Assembly (NCBI GenBank): GCA_900544025.1
Contig: UQTM01000079.1
Span: 1-15,413 of the forward strand
Source: an uncultured Odoribacter sp.
Lineage (GTDB): Bacteria; Bacteroidota; Bacteroidia; Bacteroidales; Marinifilaceae
Direction of reading: 5' to 3'
DNA: 15,413 nt
Within the stretch, counting starts at the first letter, position 1; each line of letters opens with the position of its first letter. The notes under the pieces are model-generated. The model had not been told where the DNA came from, did no database searches, and worked only from the letters and a program-made list of their open reading frames with translations. Position numbers and translations under genes: made by a program. This document shows positions 1 through 8,556 of this stretch, in pieces.

Positions 1-1469
1 CCCGTCTGTTTGTGGTTGATGTAGAAATTCCCGGCCGTATGGGTAAGACGCTCGGTCAGGTGTTCGATGTGGCTGCGGTCATTCGAAAAAATGGCTCCCG
101 TCAAAGCATAGGCAGAACCTTGGTCGAGCAGATCGAGCGTTTCTTCCACTTGGTCGGGTTCGTAAACGTAAACGGTTAAAACCGGGCCGAACAATTCCTC
201 GCGCATGGTGACATAGTCCGGCTTGTATGCCTGAATCACCGTAGGCTGGATAAAATAACCTTTGGATTTATCGTGTCCTCCTCCTAATACGACATCGGCA
301 TCGGCATCGGCATTGGCTGCATCGATCGCCCGGGCCAGTTTGTCGAAAGAAGCTTCGTCGATCACCGCATTGACGAAATTGCGGAAGTCCTCGATCCCTC
401 CCGTTCTGATTTCAGAAAGGTCGGCTTCCATATAGGCTTTGACTTCGTCCCAGATGTTGGACGGAATATAAGCCCGCGAAGCTGCCGAACATTTCTGTCC
501 CTGGTATTCGAAAGCTCCCCGCACCATGGCTGTGGCAACGGATTTCGGCGACGCTGTCGGATCGGCGAAAATATAGTCTTTCCCTCCGGTTTCTCCTACG
601 ATACGCGGGTAAGAACGGTAAGTGGATATATTTTTAACGATGGTTGCCCAGATGTTGTTGAATACTTCGGTCGAGCCTGTGAAATGGATTCCTGCAAACT
701 CTTTGTGCGAGAAGATAACGTCGGAAGCTGTCGGGCCGGAACAGTATATCAGATTGATCACTCCGTCCGGAAGTCCGGCTTCCTGTAATATTTTCATAAT
801 GACATAGGCGGAATAAACGGCGGTCTTCGACGGTTTCCATACACATACGTTTCCCATTAAGGCCGGAGCACCCGGTAAGTTTCCGGCAATAGACGTGAAA
901 TTGAACGGGGTGAGGGCGAAGATGAAACCTTCCAGCGGCCGCCACACCGTTCTATCCCAAATGCCGGGAGAAGAATTAGGCTGCATGTGATAAATCTCAT
1001 ACATATTTTTCACATTATAGCGGTAGAAGTCTGCCAATTCGCACACACAATCGATCTCTGCCTGAAAAGCGTTTTTAGACTGTCCCAGCATGGTCACTGC
1101 ATTCAGTGTTTGGCGATAAGGCCCGGCGATCAGCTCGGCGGCTTTCAGGAATATGGCGGCCCGGCTTTCCCAGCTCATCTTTTCCCAGGCCGGTTTCGCT
1201 TTCAAGGCAGCGTCGATAGCCATTTGCACATGAGTGGCATCTCCCTGGTGATAGTGGCCTAACAGATGGGCATGGTCGTGGGGTGGCCGGATATCGTTTA
1301 ATTTTCCCGTTCTCACTTCCTGGCCTCCGATAATCATCGGAAGATCGACAGCGGTATTTTTCAGCTCTTCGATTCTGGCTTTCAGGGCTGCCCGTTCCGG
1401 CGATCCGGGAGCGTAGGTTTTTATGGGTTCGTTCGTGATTTGCGGTAATTTGTAAACTCCTTTTGGCAT
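1..1469 (-). CDS. pruA: L-glutamate gamma-semialdehyde dehydrogenase (1-pyrroline-5-carboxylate dehydrogenase), C-terminus cut off
   Basis: Translating the minus strand from the ATG at 1467-1469 (protein begins MPKGVYKLPQ) gives 489 residues, open to the window edge. It oxidises glutamate-5-semialdehyde (from P5C) to glutamate with NAD+, the second step of proline breakdown, in the cytoplasm. Aldehyde dehydrogenase landmarks are clear: TPFNFTSIAGNLPGAPALMGN (about 187-207), cofactor-site FTGST (263-267), the catalytic glutamate in ETGGKD (E293) and the catalytic cysteine in GQKCSAA (C327), then EELFGPVLTVYVY (424-436). It stops in GNFYINHKQT, just before the expected C-terminal segment; family members are about 540 residues, so roughly 50 are missing because of the window boundary, not mutation. 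It is a stand-alone P5CDH without a proline dehydrogenase fusion at its N-terminus. A -7 promoter motif lies about 50 bp upstream. Residues 387-392 are an Ala-Asp run made by a DNA hexamer repeat. Confidence 0.95.
   Translation of the reverse strand, partial: MPKGVYKLPQITNEPIKTYAPGSPERAALKARIEELKNTAVDLPMIIGGQEVRTGKLNDIRPPHDHAHLLGHYHQGDATHVQMAIDAALKAKPAWEKMSWESRAAIFLKAAELIAGPYRQTLNAVTMLGQSKNAFQAEIDCVCELADFYRYNVKNMYEIYHMQPNSSPGIWDRTVWRPLEGFIFALTPFNFTSIAGNLPGAPALMGNVCVWKPSKTAVYSAYVIMKILQEAGLPDGVINLIYCSGPTASDVIFSHKEFAGIHFTGSTEVFNNIWATIVKNISTYRSYPRIVGETGGKDYIFADPTASPKSVATAMVRGAFEYQGQKCSAASRAYIPSNIWDEVKAYMEADLSEIRTGGIEDFRNFVNAVIDEASFDKLARAIDAANADADADVVLGGGHDKSKGYFIQPTVIQAYKPDYVTMREELFGPVLTVYVYEPDQVEETLDLLDQGSAYALTGAIFSNDRSHIEHLTERLTHTAGNFYINHKQT
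293..316. repeat. Short tandem hexamer repeat inside pruA
   Basis: Three perfect copies of CATCGG and one imperfect copy (CATTGG) in a row. On the coding strand they give alternating Ala and Asp. The reading frame is intact and the motif sits on the surface-loop stretch before the conserved GGG...GYF segment. Confidence 0.8.
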
Positions 1470-1520
1470 AAGTATATGGTTTAAGTTTTAATGATAATAA
1501 GTTTGTTTTTATGGTTTCAA

Positions 1521-1528
1521 CAAATATA
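1521..1528 (-). promoter_or_regulatory. Candidate -7 promoter element of pruA
   Basis: On the minus strand this reads TATATTTG, a full match to the Bacteroidota -7 consensus TAnnTTTG, about 50 bp upstream of the pruA ATG. A possible TTG for the -33 element lies 24 nt further upstream, longer than the usual 19-21 nt spacing, so only the -7 part is well supported. Confidence 0.5.
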
Positions 1529-1662
1529 AAAAGATTTATTTAATAATGCCAGCAAGGACTTAATTTGTCGTTTGGAATAAAGGCGTATAACCTTTATCGG
1601 GGCATACGTTTAGGCATGAGGATAAAACTCTTACCATAACTCGCGAATTGACAAATGATTTG

Positions 1663-1670
1663 TATCTTTG
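1663..1670 (+). promoter_or_regulatory. Candidate -7 promoter element of the ABC-F/rlmB unit
   Basis: TATCTTTG followed by C, a full match to TAnnTTTG, 44 bp upstream of the ATG at 1715. It lies just inside an upstream in-frame ATG at 1655, so transcription started here could not carry that codon. A TTG at 1648-1650 is only 12 nt away, and no well-spaced -33 element is obvious. Confidence 0.55.
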
Positions 1671-1714
1671 CGGCTGTTAATTTTGTATTCAGTTTTTTTC
1701 AATTCAATTTCTAT

Positions 1715-3661
1715 ATGATCTCTGTTAATAATGTGAGTGTGATTTTCGGCGGGTTTTATTTGTTGGATTCCGTGTCGTTCCTGATCAATAAAAAAGACCG
1801 GATCGGTCTGACGGGGCGAAACGGTGCGGGAAAATCCACGACCTTGAAGATGTTGGCGGGGTTGCAGCAGCCGTCGGAGGGTAATATTTCGATGTCCTCG
1901 GATGTGAAGGTCGGTTATTTGCCTCAGACCAAGGTGTATGTGGACGGGAATACGGTGAGGCAAGAGGCGCAGAAGGCTTATGCAGACCTGTTTGCCCTGA
2001 AAGATGAAGTGGAGCGTCTGAACCGGGAACTGGCGGAAAGAGAGGATTATGATTCGGAGGGCTATATGAAATTGTTGGATAAGATTCACGATAAGACAGA
2101 GCAGCTATCGATGCAGGGCGAGGGAAATATCGACGGGGAAGTGGAGGTGGTATTGAAAGGGTTGGGATTTAAGCCGGAAGATTTCGAACGGAAATGCGAG
2201 GAGTTCAGCGGCGGGTGGCGTATGCGTATCGAGCTGGCGAAGATCTTGCTGGCGCGTCCGGATATTTTTTTACTCGACGAGCCGACCAATCACCTGGATA
2301 TCGAGTCGATTTCGTGGCTGGAGTCTTTTTTACAAGGCTATCCGGGAGCGGTGGTGCTGGTGTCGCACGACCGGGCATTTTTGGATAACGTAACGACCCG
2401 GACCATTGAAGTGTCGCTGGGTAAAGTGTATGATTATAAGGTGCCGTATTCCAGGTTCGAAGAATTACGTAAAGAACGTATCGAACAACAGTTGAGGGCT
2501 TACCAGAATCAGCAAAAACAAATCAAGGATACGGAGGATTTTATTGAACGTTTTCGGTATAAAGCAACGAAATCGGTGCAGGTGCAGTCGCGCATCAAGC
2601 AATTGGATAAGCTGGAACGCATCGAAGTGGAAGAAGAGGATTCCGCCCGTATCAATATCCGTTTCCAGCCTGCAGTACGTTCGGGCGATGTGGTGGTGAG
2701 CGGGAGAGAATTGACGAAAGCTTACGGGGAACATCTGGTGCTGAAAGATATAGACCTGGATATTACCCGGGGAGAAAAGGTGGCGTTTGTGGGCAAGAAC
2801 GGAGAAGGAAAATCTACTTTGGTTAAGATGATTATGGGGGAAATCCCTTATGAGGGAAACCTGAAGATCGGATATAATGTGAATATCGGTTATTTTGCAC
2901 AAAATCAGGCAGACCTGCTCGATCCGGAATTGAGTGTGCTCGATACCGTAGATCGTGTAGCGGAAGGGGAAATCAGGAAGAAGATTCGGGATATTTTAGG
3001 AGCATTTCTGTTTTCCGGCGAGGATGTGGACAAAAAGGTGAAAGTGCTGTCGGGAGGGGAACGCACCCGTTTGGCTATGGTGCGCCTGCTGTTGGAGCCT
3101 TATAATTTGCTGATCCTCGATGAGCCGACCAATCATTTGGATATGCGTACAAAGGATATTTTGAAAGAGGCGATCCGGAATTTTGAAGGAACGGTGATCG
3201 TGGTATCTCATGACCGCGATTTTCTGAATGGGTTGGCAGATAAAGTATATGAGTTCGCGAATCGGAACGTGAAAGAGTATTTAGGCGGAGTGGCCGATTT
3301 TTTGGCGGCGAAAAAAATCGCCTGTTTCCGGGAATACGAGCAGTTGCATAAACCGAAAAATGGGGCGTTGCCTGCCGGGATTGAGCGTGTGGCGGAGTCG
3401 GCGGAAAATAAAATGTCGTTCGAGGAGCGTAAGCAATTGAACCGGGAAATCAAGAAGGCGGAACAGCGGGTGGAAAAAGCAGAACAGGAGATAGCCCGTC
3501 TGGAAACGGTGATCCGGCAAATGGAGGAGAAGATGGCTTCGGGAGAAGTCGGCGACGATTTACTGAAAGCATACGGACAGGCGAAAAGCGACCTGGAAAA
3601 GAGCATGGAGGAATGGGAGCAGGCGACAGAGGCTTTCGAAGAGATAAAACGGAAGAAATGA
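1715..3661 (+). CDS. ABC-F family ATPase (Uup/EttA-like translation factor)
   Basis: 648-residue protein with two ABC ATPase domains and no membrane segments, the layout of ABC-F proteins that act on the ribosome rather than in transport. Domain 1 has Walker A GRNGAGKST (34-42), signature FSGGWRMRIELAK (164-176) and Walker B with LLDEPTNHLD (186-195). Domain 2 has Walker A GKNGEGKST (360-368), signature LSGGERTRLAM (445-455) and LILDEPTNHLD (466-476). The charged linker at about 245-315 fits the P-site tRNA interaction region. The C-terminus (about 570-648) is a Lys/Glu-rich coiled coil as in Uup. I chose the start at 1715 (MISVNNVSVIF) over the in-frame ATG at 1655, because the extra 20 residues are hydrophobic and family-atypical and overlap the -7 promoter motif. 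rlmB follows 30 bp later, suggesting a ribosome-related operon. Which ABC-F subgroup it belongs to cannot be settled by eye. Confidence 0.9.
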   Translation: MISVNNVSVIFGGFYLLDSVSFLINKKDRIGLTGRNGAGKSTTLKMLAGLQQPSEGNISMSSDVKVGYLPQTKVYVDGNTVRQEAQKAYADLFALKDEVERLNRELAEREDYDSEGYMKLLDKIHDKTEQLSMQGEGNIDGEVEVVLKGLGFKPEDFERKCEEFSGGWRMRIELAKILLARPDIFLLDEPTNHLDIESISWLESFLQGYPGAVVLVSHDRAFLDNVTTRTIEVSLGKVYDYKVPYSRFEELRKERIEQQLRAYQNQQKQIKDTEDFIERFRYKATKSVQVQSRIKQLDKLERIEVEEEDSARINIRFQPAVRSGDVVVSGRELTKAYGEHLVLKDIDLDITRGEKVAFVGKNGEGKSTLVKMIMGEIPYEGNLKIGYNVNIGYFAQNQADLLDPELSVLDTVDRVAEGEIRKKIRDILGAFLFSGEDVDKKVKVLSGGERTRLAMVRLLLEPYNLLILDEPTNHLDMRTKDILKEAIRNFEGTVIVVSHDRDFLNGLADKVYEFANRNVKEYLGGVADFLAAKKIACFREYEQLHKPKNGALPAGIERVAESAENKMSFEERKQLNREIKKAEQRVEKAEQEIARLETVIRQMEEKMASGEVGDDLLKAYGQAKSDLEKSMEEWEQATEAFEEIKRKK

Positions 3662-3691
3662 TATAATAATAAATCGATAAATACAGGTAAT

Positions 3692-4438
3692 ATGGCAAAA
3701 TATAAACAGGAATATATATTTGGAATCAGGGCGGTGATCGAAGCGATCCAGCAGGAAAAGGAAATCGACAAGGTGATGCTGAAACAAGGTGTGAGGGGTG
3801 AATTGTTCCAGCAGCTGTTCAGTTTGGTCAAGCAGAATAATATTCCGTTCCAGTATGTGCCGGAAGAGGTTTTCAAACCCTTTGCCGACCGTAATCATCA
3901 GGGGGTGCTAGCAGAGGTTTCGCCTGTTCCGTATCAGGATATAGACGAGGTGTTGGATGCTGTGGAAGCGAAAGGAGAAGTGCCCTTTGTGATGATTCTC
4001 GACCGGATTACGGATGTCCGGAATTTCGGAGCGATTGCACGTAGTGCGGAATGCGCCGGGGTTCATGTTATCGTGATTCCGAATAAACATTCGGCGAAGA
4101 TTTCTTCCGATGCGATTAAGACTGCTGCCGGAGCGCTTTACCATATTCCGGTATGCCGGGTACTGAATTTGAAAAAATTAGTACGGGAATTGAAATTTCA
4201 GCGAGGCATTAAGGTGTATGCAGCTTCGGAAAAGGCGGAAAAATTTTATACCGGAGTGGATATGACCGAACCTGTGGCGATTGTTATGGGAGCAGAGGAT
4301 AAAGGGATCGACGAGGGATTGCTGAATATCGTTACCGACTGTGTGAAGATTCCTCAAAAGGGACAAATCGAATCGTTGAATGTATCGGCTGCCGCTGCCG
4401 TTGTTCTGTTCGAGGTTGTCCGGCAACGCGGGCAGTAA
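3692..4438 (+). CDS. rlmB: 23S rRNA 2'-O-ribose methyltransferase, TrmH/RlmB (SpoU) family
   Basis: 248 residues, the usual length for RlmB, which methylates the 2'-OH of a guanosine in the peptidyl-transferase region of 23S rRNA using S-adenosylmethionine. The N-terminal part (about 7-75) starts EYIFGIRAVIEAI, the SpoU substrate-binding domain. The C-terminal SPOUT knot has the three family motifs: LDRITDVRNFGAIARSAECAG (103-123, with the catalytic Asn-Arg region), IVMGAEDKGID (197-207) and KIPQKGQIESLNVSAAAAV (219-237). It lies 30 bp after the ABC-F gene on the same strand, with no promoter motif or terminator between them, so it is probably co-transcribed. It converges on lptD with only 22 bp between stop codons. 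RlmB is the likeliest assignment, but a different 2'-O-methyltransferase of the same family (for example a TrmH-type tRNA enzyme) is possible. Confidence 0.9.
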   Translation: MAKYKQEYIFGIRAVIEAIQQEKEIDKVMLKQGVRGELFQQLFSLVKQNNIPFQYVPEEVFKPFADRNHQGVLAEVSPVPYQDIDEVLDAVEAKGEVPFVMILDRITDVRNFGAIARSAECAGVHVIVIPNKHSAKISSDAIKTAAGALYHIPVCRVLNLKKLVRELKFQRGIKVYAASEKAEKFYTGVDMTEPVAIVMGAEDKGIDEGLLNIVTDCVKIPQKGQIESLNVSAAAAVVLFEVVRQRGQ

Positions 4439-4460
4439 CCGAAAGCGGGCTTTTACTGTC

Positions 4461-7190
4461 TTATCTTCTGGTGTTATCGTACCAGGTGTCGCGCTTCGTC
4501 AGTTTTAAGTCCTGCAATAAGCTGGAACGAACGTTGATCTGGAAATTATAGGATTGGTGTGTTCCGAACGGAATACAGGAAAAGGTCATTTCCCAGCAAT
4601 GCAAATCCCTGGATATGTTGAAACTGGTGGCTGTGACTTCTTTTGCCTGTACATCGTAACCCGTGCTTACTCCGAATTTCCATTTAGGAGTGAGGGAGAA
4701 ATCGCCGTTTACACGGAATATTTGCGAAATAGTGTTCGATGACAAAGGTTTTGTGGCTCCCGGAGCATCGTTTGTCCGGTAGCTTTTAGAAAGATTGAAC
4801 GTATAATCGATGCTGATGCTCCAGGGGACTTCGAAGTCCATATATTCGTCATAATGTCCGTTCAGTCTGTCGTCCTTTTCTTCTTTCTTTTTTCCTTTGT
4901 CGGCAGAAAACTGTATTCCGGTGGAGGCGGATACACGCGTAAGCCGTCCGATCCCTCCGGCATATTTATTATACCTTTGCCCTTTGGCGCTTATCGCATA
5001 GGGATCGAGAGTTCCGGTCAGATTAATGTTCACCCGGTTGTTAAAAACTTTCGTTCGGGCCGAGAGCTGGATGGTGGACCATTTCAGCGAATCCCTGAAA
5101 AAATCGTAACTGGTGGAAAGCCGGAAGCTTTCGAGTAATTTAATCTTCTTGAATTGTTCGTCTCCGGTGGTGTCCTTATCGTTTCGCACCTTCATTTCCA
5201 CGTTATTGTCGAGGCTTAAAGTAAGTCCTCCGGATTCCTGGGAGCCGCTCGGCACTCCGTACAGCTTACCGTCGAAAATAGAATATTCGTTTTCCTGCCC
5301 GTTGGCATCGACGTAAGTTTTATAGTATTTGCTGCGGCGTACACCCATTTTAGGAGTATAATTTACACTGGCGCTGGGACGTACCACATGGCGGATGGCA
5401 AAAATTTTGCTATTCGGATTTTTAAATTGATACATACCGTAAATCGTGGGATTGTAGGACAACGAAACGCTGGCGCTGTAATTATGGGCGTAATGCAGGC
5501 CGTAAATGGTGTCGGTGTCCGGGAAATATCCCTTGTTGGGCAGTAAGGTATCGGAAACCCAGTCTTTTCTTCTGATAGAGCTTAGATAGGCGACACCCGT
5601 ATAATTGAAAGACGGGGAAATACTCAGGTCTTTTACGATGTTAATGGAGGTGCTCAACGGAATATTGTGTTTGAAACCGTTTTGCCAGTCGCGTGCCATG
5701 TGTTTGAACGATTCGCCCAGCTCCGATTCTTTGGTTTGAATGTTATTACGTAATTCCGCGTTGTAACTCAACCCGATATTTTCATACCATTTCATCTGTC
5801 CTACCCGTTCTTTCCGGCGCAAGGGGTAAATCGTGGACATGCGCAGGTTTACATTCGGCAAAGAAAGAGAAATCGAGGAGTCGCGGCTATTCTGGTTGTG
5901 GGTAAAGCTGGCCGTGAGATTAAACGGGCCGTTCGGCCATTTCTTTTGCCACGAGATACTCGATTGTTTCCGCTGGTCGGCAATATCATTGATATTGGTG
6001 GCGTTGTAATAATTGTTGTTGGCGGAAGAGATATCCACAGAAGCTGTGAACGAACTGTAAGGGTTCGCTTTTGCATCCTGGGAGTGAGTCCAGCGCAAAG
6101 ACCAGTCTTTGGAAACGCTGTAATCCGGCAATCCCTTGTCGCTGTAACGGTTGTGGCTGGTGGTAAATGAAAATGCCCCGCTGAACTTATAGCGTTTGCG
6201 GTAGTTGGAACCCAATCCCAATCCCCACGAACCGTTCGTATAAATTGTTCCCGTTGTGGTCAGATCGACATAATCGTTGATATACCAATAATATCCTCCG
6301 TCTTTCAGGTTAAATCCTCTCATGCGCTCCTCTCCGTAAGTCGGCATAATAATGCCCGAAGTTCCTTTCTTGGTGATCGGGAAGAAACCGAAAGGGATCG
6401 CCAGTGGCAGAGGAACGTCTTCAATGTAAAGGTTGGCAAAGCCTGAAACCACTTTTTTGTCTTTGATCAGCTTGGCTTTGCTCATTCGTATATAAAAGTG
6501 CGGGTGGTCGTGCTGGTCGCAAGTGGTGTACCACCCCGATCTCACACAATAGATCGAATCGGACATTCGTTTGGTCAGCTTTCCTTGTATGTAGCCTTCT
6601 CCTTCCTGCGTAATAATCTCTTTTACGAATGCTTTCCCCGTTTTAAAATTATATTTCAATTCAAGGCACTCGAATTCTTGTGCTCCGTCTTTAAATTTCG
6701 GCTTGCCGATGATATTGCCTGCCGTGTCGGCGACCCCGGAAGCAAACGCCAGGTTCTGATCCATGTCCAGCTCGATGTAATCGGCTACCAATTCTGTTTT
6801 TTGATATTTTATCGTGGCGTTTTTATACAGGAACATTTTTTTATTGGCGACATCCAGCCGAATCGAATCGTCGGCCTTGTAATCGACGATATCCGTAAAA
6901 AGTACGCCCCGGCTTTTTGAGGTGCTGTCACTTTGGAGGGTATCGTTGAGGAGGGTATCGACGGGAGTATAATTTGTGTCTAAGCTGACGATTTCCAGGC
7001 CGGAAGGCTGAAAACCGGTGTCTCTGGGTGAGAATAATCGGCTGCTGTCCCTTAGGATTTGGGGAGGGAGAATACGGTCGCCGATCGAATCGGTTTTGAC
7101 CTGTGCAGAAACCGCTGTAATAGAGAGCATAGCCATTACAAAAATGACAGCTAACGGAATAAAATGACGTATATATGCTCTTATTTGCAA
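4461..7190 (-). CDS. lptD: LPS assembly outer-membrane protein LptD (Bacteroidota type)
   Basis: 909-residue outer-membrane protein that, with LptE, inserts lipopolysaccharide into the outer leaflet. Residues 1-30 are a signal peptide: Arg-rich start, hydrophobic core PLAVIFVMAMLSITAV, cleavage near VSA-Q. After a low-complexity Ser/Asp/Thr-rich stretch comes an OstA/LptA-like beta-jellyroll domain (about 110-260), with FLYKNATIKYQKTELVADYIELD and FASGVADTAGNIIGKPKF. The LptD-typical segment PLPLAIPFGFFPITKKGTSGIIMPTYGE follows (about 260-287). The rest alternates short amphipathic strands rich in Tyr, Trp and Ser, fitting the large C-terminal barrel. Cysteines in CVRSGWYTTC (215, 224) and in CWEMTFSC near the C-terminus could form disulfides, as known for LptD in E. 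coli; that is inference. It is transcribed alone, divergent from the amidase gene. No lptE is present in the window. Confidence 0.9.
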   Translation of the reverse strand: MQIRAYIRHFIPLAVIFVMAMLSITAVSAQVKTDSIGDRILPPQILRDSSRLFSPRDTGFQPSGLEIVSLDTNYTPVDTLLNDTLQSDSTSKSRGVLFTDIVDYKADDSIRLDVANKKMFLYKNATIKYQKTELVADYIELDMDQNLAFASGVADTAGNIIGKPKFKDGAQEFECLELKYNFKTGKAFVKEIITQEGEGYIQGKLTKRMSDSIYCVRSGWYTTCDQHDHPHFYIRMSKAKLIKDKKVVSGFANLYIEDVPLPLAIPFGFFPITKKGTSGIIMPTYGEERMRGFNLKDGGYYWYINDYVDLTTTGTIYTNGSWGLGLGSNYRKRYKFSGAFSFTTSHNRYSDKGLPDYSVSKDWSLRWTHSQDAKANPYSSFTASVDISSANNNYYNATNINDIADQRKQSSISWQKKWPNGPFNLTASFTHNQNSRDSSISLSLPNVNLRMSTIYPLRRKERVGQMKWYENIGLSYNAELRNNIQTKESELGESFKHMARDWQNGFKHNIPLSTSINIVKDLSISPSFNYTGVAYLSSIRRKDWVSDTLLPNKGYFPDTDTIYGLHYAHNYSASVSLSYNPTIYGMYQFKNPNSKIFAIRHVVRPSASVNYTPKMGVRRSKYYKTYVDANGQENEYSIFDGKLYGVPSGSQESGGLTLSLDNNVEMKVRNDKDTTGDEQFKKIKLLESFRLSTSYDFFRDSLKWSTIQLSARTKVFNNRVNINLTGTLDPYAISAKGQRYNKYAGGIGRLTRVSASTGIQFSADKGKKKEEKDDRLNGHYDEYMDFEVPWSISIDYTFNLSKSYRTNDAPGATKPLSSNTISQIFRVNGDFSLTPKWKFGVSTGYDVQAKEVTATSFNISRDLHCWEMTFSCIPFGTHQSYNFQINVRSSLLQDLKLTKRDTWYDNTRR

Positions 7191-7200
7191 TTTATTATAC

Positions 7201-7208
7201 TATTTTTG
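7201..7208 (+). promoter_or_regulatory. Candidate -7 element for the amidase-mlaD unit
   Basis: TATTTTTG matches TAnnTTTG, about 100 bp upstream of the amidase ATG. A TTTG at 7184-7187 is only 13 nt upstream, shorter than expected. In an AT-rich spacer a match by chance is quite possible. Confidence 0.3.
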
Positions 7209-7248
7209 TGTTTAAAATAATACAGTTTCCGGCTTCAAATTCGGTTTG

Positions 7249-7256
7249 CAAATGTA
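7249..7256 (-). promoter_or_regulatory. Candidate -7 element for lptD
   Basis: Reads TACATTTG on the minus strand, a full match to TAnnTTTG, about 60 bp upstream of the lptD start, giving a leader of some 50 nt. No clear -33 TTTG is seen at the usual distance. Confidence 0.5.
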
Positions 7257-7308
7257 AGAAATATTGATTGTTAATACCCATTATTCTTTTTAAAAAGTTT
7301 TAAATATC

Positions 7309-8535
7309 ATGATAATTAAATATGGAGTTGCCGTAATCAGCATATTTATCTTCATATTGTTTTCTATTCATAGGGCAGAGGGACAAAACGAGTCGGGAGA
7401 ATTGAAATGTGTTTTCCTGGATGCGGGGCATGGAGGAAAAGATCCCGGCGCTGTGGGAGCGAAAACTTACGAAAAGCATATTGTGCTGCCGATCGTATTG
7501 AAACTGGGTAAGATGATTAAGGAGAATTACCCGGATGTGAAAGTGGTGTATTCCCGGCAGAAAGATGTGCCGGTCGATTTGAGGGTGAGAACCAGAATGG
7601 CGAACGATTGTAAGGCGGACCTGTTTATTTCGGTGCATGCCAATGCCGTCGATAATAAAAGCGTATCGGGACTGGAGACTTACATCCTGGGAACGAACGA
7701 TTCGGAACACAACCTTAAGGTGGCGATGAAAGAGAACTCGGTGATCCGGTATGAAGATAACTACGATAAGGAATATGCCGGGTTCGATCCTTCGAGGGCG
7801 GAGTCTTATATCATGTTTAATTTCCTTCGTAATATGCATTTGGATCAGAGTTTGGATATCGCTGCCATGATCCAGAAAAATTTGGTGAAATTCACACAAC
7901 GGAAAGACCGGGAAGTGCGCCAGGGTCCCTTATGGGTGTTGAAAGACGTGGCAATGCCTTCCACATTAGTCGAGGTCGGTTATATTTCAAATCCGGCGGA
8001 AGAAATTTTTATGATGTCGGCTGCCGGACAAGATAAAATCGTGAAAGCTATTTTTAAAGGTTTTCAGGAATATAAGACGAAGGTCGATAGGATAGCTAAA
8101 GAAAAGCAAATGGCTATTGCCAAGAAAGAAGGAGGAACCGGAAAAGAAAAGGCCGCTCCGGCAACACAACCGGCTAAGAAACCGGAACAGGCAAATGCAA
8201 AAAAGCCGGAATCCCAGCAAGCGAAGCCTGTGCGCCTGGATAAGCCCCAACAGGCTGAAATCGGGAATAATACGGCAGGGATCCGTCCGTTTTATGCCAT
8301 ACAAGTGGCGTCCGCTTCTGCAAAAATCCAAAACATGTCCCGTTTGTGTACAGGGGAAAAAGTGTATGAATTATATTCCGGGGGAAGATACCGTTATTAT
8401 GTGGTGCGTTCGGAAAATTATGAGGCGGTGAAAAAAAATTTGCAGAAAATAAAGAATAAAGTTCGCGATTGTTTCATTATTGCCGTACATAAGGGAAAAG
8501 TGATTCCGGTAGCGGAAGCCCGGAAACTGAAGTAA
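7309..8535 (+). CDS. N-acetylmuramoyl-L-alanine amidase (Amidase_3, AmiC-like) with C-terminal SPOR-like domain
   Basis: 408-residue exported zinc enzyme that cuts the bond between MurNAc and the stem peptide of peptidoglycan, usually at division sites. Residues 1-26 look like a signal peptide (hydrophobic VAVISIFIFILFSI, cleavage near AEG-Q). The Amidase_3 domain (about 32-255) has zinc ligands in DAGHGGKDPG (H41), YEKH (E55) and SVHAN (H110) and the catalytic glutamate in STLVEVGYISN (E222). A Lys/Ala/Pro/Gln-rich flexible linker (262-322) leads to 325-408, starting FYAIQVASASAK with GRYRYYVVRSENYEAVKKNLQKI. This has the pattern of a SPOR domain, which binds denuded glycan at septa. The mlaD-like gene starts 21 bp downstream and is probably in the same transcript. 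The SPOR assignment is by pattern, less sure than the amidase. Confidence 0.92.
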   Translation: MIIKYGVAVISIFIFILFSIHRAEGQNESGELKCVFLDAGHGGKDPGAVGAKTYEKHIVLPIVLKLGKMIKENYPDVKVVYSRQKDVPVDLRVRTRMANDCKADLFISVHANAVDNKSVSGLETYILGTNDSEHNLKVAMKENSVIRYEDNYDKEYAGFDPSRAESYIMFNFLRNMHLDQSLDIAAMIQKNLVKFTQRKDREVRQGPLWVLKDVAMPSTLVEVGYISNPAEEIFMMSAAGQDKIVKAIFKGFQEYKTKVDRIAKEKQMAIAKKEGGTGKEKAAPATQPAKKPEQANAKKPESQQAKPVRLDKPQQAEIGNNTAGIRPFYAIQVASASAKIQNMSRLCTGEKVYELYSGGRYRYYVVRSENYEAVKKNLQKIKNKVRDCFIIAVHKGKVIPVAEARKLK

Positions 8536-8556
8536 ACGGATGTAAAGTAGAAAACT

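Noticed and set aside
634..945. 103-codon minus-strand frame over pruA
   Set aside because: It lies in another frame of the pruA gene, whose ALDH motifs run continuously through this region.
3208..3876. 222-codon minus-strand frame across the ABC-F/rlmB junction
   Set aside because: Antisense shadow of two strongly supported genes; Ser/Cys/Phe-rich, no family resemblance.
7300..7899. 199-codon minus-strand frame opposite the amidase
   Set aside because: Antisense to the Amidase_3 domain with all catalytic residues on the plus strand; composition His/Arg/Ile-rich as in shadow frames.
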